A stretch of DNA of 64,000 bases from Deinandra increscens subsp. villosa (taxonomy: Eukaryota; Streptophyta; Magnoliopsida; Asterales; Asteraceae), in NCBI GenBank assembly GCA_039602395.1, contig JBCNJP010000027.1, positions 32,877,962 to 32,941,961 of the forward strand. The letters are read 5' to 3'. A program made the translations under genes and the position numbers. Positions 57,195 through 64,000 of this stretch are shown in pieces. Each line of letters opens with the position of its first letter. Position 1 is the stretch's first letter. The notes beneath the pieces were generated by a model that had not been told where the DNA came from, searched no databases, and saw only the letters and a program-made list of their open reading frames with translations.

Positions 57195-58530
57195 ATAATC
57201 TAGCCTCAACAAAGACGTACGAAGCAATTGGGTATGTGGGTGACTTAACTTGTGGGACTATCAAAAAGGGATAACTACCCTATGTTTGGCGATATCTTGC
57301 TCATACCATCCTCCACTGCCTATCTCACAAGAAAACTGCGTGAGATGAACTTGCTGCACCTCAATCATCCGCTTTTCATGAATAGGTAAATGGGCTCAAC
57401 TTTAACTTTTCAAAAATGATATTTGATGGAATGCTGGAAAATCTAAAACCTAAAAGGATCTTTTATATGTACCCCAGATTCATCTAACACATTCTTAATT
57501 GTGAATTTCCAAATCTACAAATCTCTGATCAACATCTTGAACTAAAATCTTTTACAAGTAAAACATTTTCTAACATGTAAGTGAACAAAACTGTTTTTCT
57601 TGGTAAAGACACATCATACCCTATGCCTAAGGCCAGGACTGCTCCTGGTGACAACATTGTTACACCAACAAGTGTTGAGCCCACACCAGACCGACCATCC
57701 TCTTCCACTGATATACAAATTCCCACCAAAAGGAAGAGGATGTCCACATCAAAAACCACACCCAAAAATACCACACACACTCCACAATCATCCAAAAGGA
57801 AGAGTACTAGGTCTCCTTTACCTAGACCCTCCACGGGACTACCTCAGAATGAGGGAGATATATCACCTAGGCCACATAAAGTAGATTCCCCAACCCTTAT
57901 TGCAGGGAATATACTGCTGGACTTGGTTCAAATACCCAACCCACATTCTGCTAGTAAGGTGACTTGCAGTAGTGGTGAAGCAAGTCAGGTGGAAAGGGCT
58001 GACACTACTCATGAAGTCCCACTGGACCCTGAGGGCAGTGCCAACATCATTAAGACCCAATCCACGACAATTGTTTATGTTAGGGAACCTATTCAGGAAC
58101 CTTTGATTGACAACAGGAATCCCAGGTGCCAAGAAACCATGGGTGCTGAGCATGAACAAGGTCGGCTTGTTTTCTCTTCTTTGCTCAAAGATACTGGCAA
58201 CACACCAGTTGAGAGCAGCATGATACATACTGAATTGACGGTTCGATGTACAAAACTTGAAAATGAATTGGCAGCTCTCCGTGCAATTGTGAGAGCTCAA
58301 GGAGAAGAAATTGAACGGTTGAAGGCAGGACAATCTGTGAAAGCCACTGATAGGTAAGGTTGTCAACCATACGTTGAAATGAAAATCACATGTCAAACTA
58401 GATTTAATTCAAAATAGGATCTTGCACAGGGTGTCTTCCTCAGATGTTGATGAAGTTGAAAAGTTGATCCGGTTGAATGATGCGTTACATTTTGGATATA
58501 TTTATATTATCGAATTCCCGCATTTTTAAC
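57195..58530 (+). pseudogene. Decayed long reading frame of a non-autonomous retroelement, 5' part
   Basis: A coding-like stretch with several stops reads SKMIFDGMLENLKPKRIFYM and YPRF before position about 57500, then an open frame at 57581-58357 (258 codons) rich in Pro/Ser/Lys with a KRKRMSTSKTT nuclear-signal-like part and a C-terminal coiled coil (LENELAALRAIVRAQGEEIE). The frame continues after a stop with SSSDVDEVEKLIRLNDALHF to about 58500. The MIFDGM...MYPRF passage is, from memory, common in predicted proteins of composite-family genomes that belong to gag-like frames of repetitive elements. No enzymatic motif is seen. Several in-frame stops make function unlikely. Confidence 0.55.
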
Positions 58531-60180
58531 CAAGCTTTGATTATGTTTTATTGGATTTTGGTGCTTAATTGTGAAATTTTTGAAAAACAGGTTTTGATCG
58601 GGTCGTTTGTTGATTTTGGTTGGAGACGCGGAAGAAGAGGCTTGGTGGTGAGCGGATTTGAGAGATAGAAGATTTTGAAGAATTTTTGTTGTTTTTACAC
58701 TGATGAGGACTGCATTATATTTCATTCATACATAGCATGAGGTCCTCATAGTTCTGTCAGAAAAATGATGAGGACCGCATGGGTTCTCTTCAGTTTCAGT
58801 CATGAGGTCCTCATTGAGTTGTCAGAAAAGTGATGAGGACCGCATGGGTCCTTTTCGCACACTGCGCGCGGTCCTCATCGTCGACCAGATACTAAAAAAC
58901 CCTCATAAACCCTTATAAAAAGGGGGGTGCCGTTTTTCTTGGGGAGAACTCTCCCAATTCGATCAGATCACATATTTTGAGGGTTCTAAGCACGATTTTG
59001 AAGAGATCAAGGCTAAAGGAGCAAGGAATTTGGAAGGAAAAGCTTGAAGAATTGAAGATTTCGGTTTAGATTCATCATCCTTCTTAGATTTCTTCCTAGA
59101 TCTTGATTGTTTTGCCATGATTACCTCAGATTTGAGTTGTTTCATGCTTAGATTCATGATGTTAGGCTAGATTTCTTAGTACTACTTGGTAATGGATTGA
59201 ATTTGGGTTTTTGTTGACTTTTACTTTGACTTTTCCATGTGAATTGATGTTGAGGCTATGAAATCTGATTTGAATTGATGGAATGATCATATTAGCATGT
59301 TTATCTTCTATTGTGATTGCTTGATGTGATTTGATTGCTTAGGATTGAAGAACTTCAACCTAATTTGTGATTTGATCATTGTTTGCTTTGACTTTCATTA
59401 GTCTTTGTTCAAATGCATGATAGGAGACCTTCTATATGATCTAGCAATTATGATTTGAGGCTGATCTTGCATGATATTTGTGTTGAATTTAATTGACCAA
59501 TTTGTTTAGCACATTAGGTGGTTGTTTGATATTGTCGGTAGGTTAGAATACTTGAGAACTTAAGGTTTTGACCCGCTTGTACGTGTTAGGCATCGCTTAG
59601 GTTCCATTGACCCCAATTTAGATTTCTACCACGTTATAGGATCCATTTTGAGAGACCTCTCGAGTGGCTTGTGTTTCGTGTGAGTCTGATTTGCTTTGAC
59701 CTAAGCGGTTTGACTCTTTAGCTTCAACAATCAAGTTAGCTTCCCGGACTTCATTTCAGGATTGCCTAGATAGCGAGGATGTGTCTATAGTCTTAGTTAT
59801 CCCGGTAATTGCTATTTGAGGGGAGTGTCGCATGGATTAGTCAGTTTAGAAGTCAACTTTAGACCCAGAGGATTCCTTACCAGGTAGTACCCTTTTTCTC
59901 ATCTGAGTTTCACCTTAGATCCCGTTGCTTTGATTTCTTAGTTTTTCCAGTTACTTGTTTATTTGTTTCTTTACGTTGCTTAAATCATTACAATTGCATC
60001 GGTTAAATATTAGTTATGATACATTATCGGGAGTCTGATTACGCGTCCGTGGATTGATACTCGGTACTTATTGATACTATATTGCATACGACGGGTACGC
60101 TTGCCCTAGTGTGTGGTTTGGTCACTCAGTATTTACCATTTAAAACTTGACCACATTTTTATATATCCAAATCGACACAT
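58531..60180 (+). repeat. LTR-like insertion inside the decayed reading frame
   Basis: The region is non-coding and interrupts the two halves of the decayed frame. It holds alternating inverted repeats (58700-58880), a CTTATAAAAAGGGG promoter-like site at about 58912, and a 3' part (59820-60130) with GGATTCCTTACCAGGTAGTAC and TGCATACGACGGGTACGCTT. That last part resembles the end of Athila/Ogre-type Ty3/gypsy LTRs. No paired copy is in the window, so it may be a solo or partial LTR. Limits are approximate. Confidence 0.45.
58700..58880. repeat. Alternating inverted repeats ATGAGGACC / GGTCCTCAT
   Basis: Six sites alternate in orientation: GATGAGGACTGCAT (58702), ATGAGGTCCTCAT (58737, itself palindromic), GATGAGGACCGCATGGG (58767), ATGAGGTCCTCAT (58802), GATGAGGACCGCATGGG (58832) and GCGGTCCTCATCG (58869). 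A TATA-like site follows at about 58912. Confidence 0.85.
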
Positions 60181-60193
60181 CATTGAACAAGTT

Positions 60194-60413
60194 GATTATC
60201 AGCAGTCACTTGCACCTGATGAAGTTGTTCAACCGGATCAACTAGTTCAACTAGATAAATTAGTTTAACCCGATGAAGTTGTTCAACAGGATCAACTAGT
60301 TCAACCCGATGAAGTTGTTCAACCGGATCAACATGGCCTTCTTCCTCCGGATTAAATTGTTCAACCGGATCAACATGGCCTTCTTCATCAGGTGCAAGTG
60401 ACTGCTGATAATC
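60194..60413. repeat. 31-bp inverted repeat flanking a GTTGTTCAACCGG minisatellite
   Basis: The arms 60194-60224 and 60383-60413 are exact reverse complements over 31 bp (GATTATCAGCAGTCAC... against ...GTGACTGCTGATAATC). Between them are about ten copies of (GATGAA)GTTGTTCAACCGGATCAACTA-like units of 18-24 bp. Confidence 0.93.
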
Positions 60414-62585
60414 AGATTATCACAAGTGTGATGAGTGATCTGCAAACCACAAATGTGGAGATAGCTCCTAAAGCTCTATCTTTAATGAGAAAAATGATGA
60501 TTAGGAATACTCTTAATTGCACTGGGTTAAGGAGTGCTCCATCTCTGTCCATCATTCCTATTTTAAAGCCTAGTGATCCATCTCTGCCCATCATTCCTCT
60601 TTTTAAAGCCTTGTGCTCCCCCTGATACTCCTGAAATAGAAAAGGTTGTTGAAGCCGATGTTGAAGAAGACAGAGTCAAAGACAAGGTGTTTGCACCTGT
60701 TAAAGAGACAAAGCCTGTGGAGCCAAAGACTGAACCTACTGATGAGAATGATTTTTCTGCTAAAGCAATCAGATTCAGAAAAGGAAAAATGGTGATGCCC
60801 CAGTACCAATCAGATTCTGACAAGGTGTTTGCAGCTGTTAAGAAGACAAAGCCTTCAACATTCATTCATGATCAACAGGTATCTCTCCCAGAAGATGAGG
60901 TAAACATGATAAAACAGGCACTTACAGATGCTAAGAAAGCTGAACAAATAAAAAGGGATGGAGACATGGCCTTGACATTCAAACTACAAGGGGACATGCT
61001 GCATTATTCAAATGATAAAGTAATAATGGTTCTGATAAATGAAATCAAGAGAAGGTTTATTGATGAGAAAATGGAAACGATGGACTCTGACAAGTAGACT
61101 AGAAAAAGAAGAATGGCCACAGAATCTGACAAGGAGATCAAAGCAGAACAAGAAAAGATTAGACGGTCATATAACCTTCATAATGCCACACTTCTTATGA
61201 AGTTCAGAGATATTATCATAGCTAGGGGATGGGCAACTCTTGAACAAGCAAATTTAATGACTGCTAATCAGTTATGCGATATGATGTCCAGGGTTGTTCA
61301 AGAGGATGGTGAATTAAAACTAAAGGAAAAGATAGATGCTGATGAAAGGCATGAGAAGATTAAAAGGGAAGAAGAGATACAGAAAATCCTAAAAAATCTA
61401 TGACAGAGGAAGAAGAACTCTAGATTCTCAAATGCTATTTCATTAAGATGAGGGGGGAGGACCCAAAAAAAGATCAATCCTTCTGGTATTAATAGCTTGA
61501 GAATCAGATATTCAAATACCATACATGAATAGAACAAAATCTCAAAGGTTACAGGTGAACCAATACCACCAGGTGCATTTTCTGATCTGAACAGAACCCT
61601 AGCCTCACAGCAAACCAGAAGAAACCCTCCTAGAACTAGTAGGCCTGTAAAGCCTCCTAAACCTGTAACATTAAAGCCTCTACCACCAAAGTTTAGAACA
61701 GAAAACTTCACACCCTTTATACCACAACCTAGAAGTTGTCATACTCTTCCATCTCCATATCCTCACCTAAACAAACCTCCAAAACCCTCATCTCCACCCA
61801 AGGCACCAGAAAAACCCCCCCACCAAGAGAATGAAGTCAGCGGCTAAAAAGGGAAAAGGAAAAGTAATCAGTGAGGAGGATGAATATAGAGATGTCCATG
61901 CTGAAAGGAGAAGAATCATCTCCTGGAGGTATAATGATCAAGCCAAAGTATACCTGTTCACAACCAGTTCGGATGAGGTAATAAAGTTTACAGCTGAAGA
62001 AGCTATGTACAACCTCACTGACCATGAGTTGGGTGATGTTAGACAGTTACGTGGTGATATGAAGGGTACGTGTTCACAAGAGGACTCCTTAATGCTGAGG
62101 ATAAACATGTATTTGGATGACTTATACGGGGAAGTAGATGAAGCCACACAACGCAGCATTGACAATCTTGTTTCGACGCTTGAAGTTGATAAGGATGGAA
62201 ATTTGGTAGTCTATAGAGCTGATGGGTCATTCATAACGCATAGTACAGTTCCAGATCCAGAATGGAGCCAGACTGACAAAACCCGAATCCATTTAATAAT
62301 GATAACTAACAGTCTTCGTGTGGTTAAGAGAAAATAGGTGACCAACTGGGAGTATAAGAAAGAAACATGCATGTATCACATTTTCACCAGTGAACATGGC
62401 GAGACATTTAGAAGCTTAGAAGATGCTCTAAATGGGCTTTTTAAAGCTGAGATATGAGATATTTTCAGGATTGGTGATACTGAGAGCAGAATAATGACAC
62501 GGACCTTTCATGAAAGTCTCCTATTTTACAAGGCTAAATTTCGGTTACAAGCTATTGAAGAGGAGGACAAGATGGGATCCGGATG
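60392..62585 (+). pseudogene. Decayed long reading frame, 3' part
   Basis: A series of plus-strand segments in shifting frames: 60392 to about 60620, about 60620-61097 (Lys/Glu-rich, two copies of SDKVFA(P/A)VK(E/K)TKP), 61113-61403 (RRSYNLHNATLLMKFRDIII), and 61831-62585, which continues through in-frame stops at 62335 and 62455. The last part contains two related modules, ISWRYNDQAKVYLFTTSSDE and VTNWEYKKETCMYHIFTSEH. It appears to continue the 5' part at 57195-58530 across the LTR-like insertion. No known enzyme domain. I read it as the unique frame of a non-autonomous LTR element. The break between 61404 and 61830 is a Pro-rich stretch in another frame. Confidence 0.5.
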
Positions 62586-62688
62586 AACTTGGCTGGAATA
62601 AGAGTTGATCCCTGTATTTGTGTACAATTGCATAAGTTGTTCCAGTTTGTATGTTAACATGATAGTTGTTACAGGTTTATTCATACAC

Positions 62689-63930
62689 TTTTCATCTATA
62701 ATGACATACACATTTTCAATGAATCATAGCAGACCTCCATTTCACTCATAACTGTGATCTAACATGAAGTATATATTCATATGCTACGTTAGTATATGTT
62801 GGCATTTTAATATGGTGGGATGAGATGATTTATGAACAGGATAAATTTTACTTCTTCGGTAAATTGGAAGAAGACAAAACCGGATAAACTACAATTCCTC
62901 AGGAAGAAGAGTTCATGAGGATTGCGAGAAGATGAACTAGAGTTCTTCAGGATGAACCGGATAAACTATGGTTCTAAAGTTCTTCAGGATGGTTAACCAG
63001 TTTTCATCTATAATAACATACACATTTTCAATGAATCATAGCAGACCTTCATTTCACTCATAATTGTGATCTTACATGAAGTATATATTCATATGCTATG
63101 TTAATTAGTATATGTTGGCATTTTGATATGGTGGGATGAGATGATTTATAAACAGGATAAATTTTACTTCTAAATTGGAAGAAGAACAAAACCGGATGAA
63201 CTACAATTCCTCAGGAAGAAGAGTTCATGAGGATTGAGAGAAGATGAACTAGAGTTTTTCAGGATGAACCGGATAAACTAGAGTTCTAAAGTTCTTCAGG
63301 ATGGTTAACCAGCTTTCATCTATAATAACATACACATTTTCAGTGAATCATAACAGACTCCATTTTACTCATAACTGTGATCTTACATGAAGTATATATA
63401 TTTATATGTTATGTTAGTATATGTTGGCATTTTGATATGGTGGGCCGGATGAGATGATTTATAAACAGGATAAATTTTACTTTTAAATTGGAAGAAGAAC
63501 AAAACCGGATGAACTACAATTCCTCAGGAAGAAGAGTTCATGAGTATTGAGAGAAGATGAACTAGAGTTCTTCAGGATAAACTAGATTTCTAAAGTTCTT
63601 CAAGATGGTTAACTAGTTTTCATCTATAATAACATACACATTTTTAATGAATCATAGCAGACCTCCATTTCACTCATAACTGTGATCCTACATAAAGTAT
63701 ATATTCATATGATATGTTAGTATATGTTGGCATTTTGATATGGTGGGATGAGATGATTTATAAACAGGATAAATTTTACTTCTTCAGTAAATTGGAAGAA
63801 GAACAAATCGGATGAACTACAATTCCTCAGGAAGAAGAGTTCATGAGTATTGAGAGAAGATAAACTAGAGTTCTTCAGGATGAACCGCGTAAAATAGAGT
63901 TCTAAAGTTCTTCAGGATGGTTAACCAGTT
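62689..63930. repeat. Tandem repeat, about 308-bp unit, four copies
   Basis: Units start at about 62689, 63001, 63313 and 63617, each with TTTCATCTATAATAACATAC, TATGTTGGCATTTT, ATGGTGGGATGAGATGATTT, CAATTCCTCAGGAAGAAGAG and GTTCTTCAGGATGGTTAACC. Copies differ by small indels (304-312 bp). Within each unit a shorter TTCTTCAGGATGAACCGGAT word recurs. The array ends near 63930. The last 70 bp are AT-rich. Confidence 0.93.
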
Positions 63931-64000
63931 CACAATTAAATAAAAAATCACATCTATTCACAATAAAATCTATTTGCAACAATCAAATTTAGAATAAAAT

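Overview
The window is plant nuclear DNA from a eudicot, probably a member of the Asteraceae. It is AT-rich, has short GT-AG introns, and holds three ordinary single-copy genes separated by large blocks of nested transposable elements. The Asteraceae call is an inference. It rests on SINE style, the tekay-like LTR starting with a TGTCACACCCC box, and a degenerate gag-like reading frame of a kind I associate with composite-family repeats. Two runs of exactly 500 N (31456-31955 and 47199-47698) are scaffold gaps of unknown true size.

Host genes. (1) 1608-5565 (+): an 11-exon type I inositol polyphosphate 5-phosphatase of the CVP2/CVL1 class, 589 residues, all splice junctions in phase. (2) 20505-24989 (+): a 15-exon RNA-binding splicing regulator, orthologous to SUPPRESSOR OF ABI3-5 (animal RBM5/RBM10), 974 residues, with RRM, RanBP2 zinc finger, RRM, OCRE and G-patch in order. 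(3) 27470-28780 (-): a four-exon expansin-like B protein, 256 or 257 residues. These three are intact and show no operon-like relationship.

Transposable elements fill most of the rest. 8460-11918 is a Mutator-like element set between (TA)n tracts. 12458-12879 is a tRNA-derived SINE whose poly(A) tail was the target of a non-autonomous copia element (12880-16189). That copia element carries gag, no pol, and a striking array of three stem-loops. 16833-18302 is a Pack-MULE-like element carrying a fragment of an LRR gene. 31973-33916 is a 5'-truncated L1-type LINE with its target-site duplication. 34651-39117 is a copia element with apparently identical LTRs that has pol (two single-base frameshifts) and has lost gag. 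From 42313 rightwards lies a CACTA element with subterminal repeats, two small minus-strand genes or gene fragments and a TNP2-like transposase fragment; a 1.8-kb LTR element with no coding capacity sits in an intron of one of these genes. From 47699 to 57009 a Ty3/gypsy (tekay-like) derivative with 2,185-bp LTRs is arranged as internal-LTR-internal-LTR, a tandem recombinant abutting the second gap. 57190-62585 holds a decayed long reading frame of a non-autonomous retroelement, interrupted by an LTR-like insertion. The right edge is a tandem repeat of about 308 bp.

The most unusual features are: the three hairpins at 14803-15042, whose outer stems differ in sequence but stay perfectly complementary; the shared CGTTC-poly(A) 3' end of the LINE, both SINEs and a 24-nt micro-insertion with its own target duplication; the opposite coding defects of the two copia elements; and the 31-bp inverted repeat flanking a coding minisatellite near 60.2-60.4 kb.
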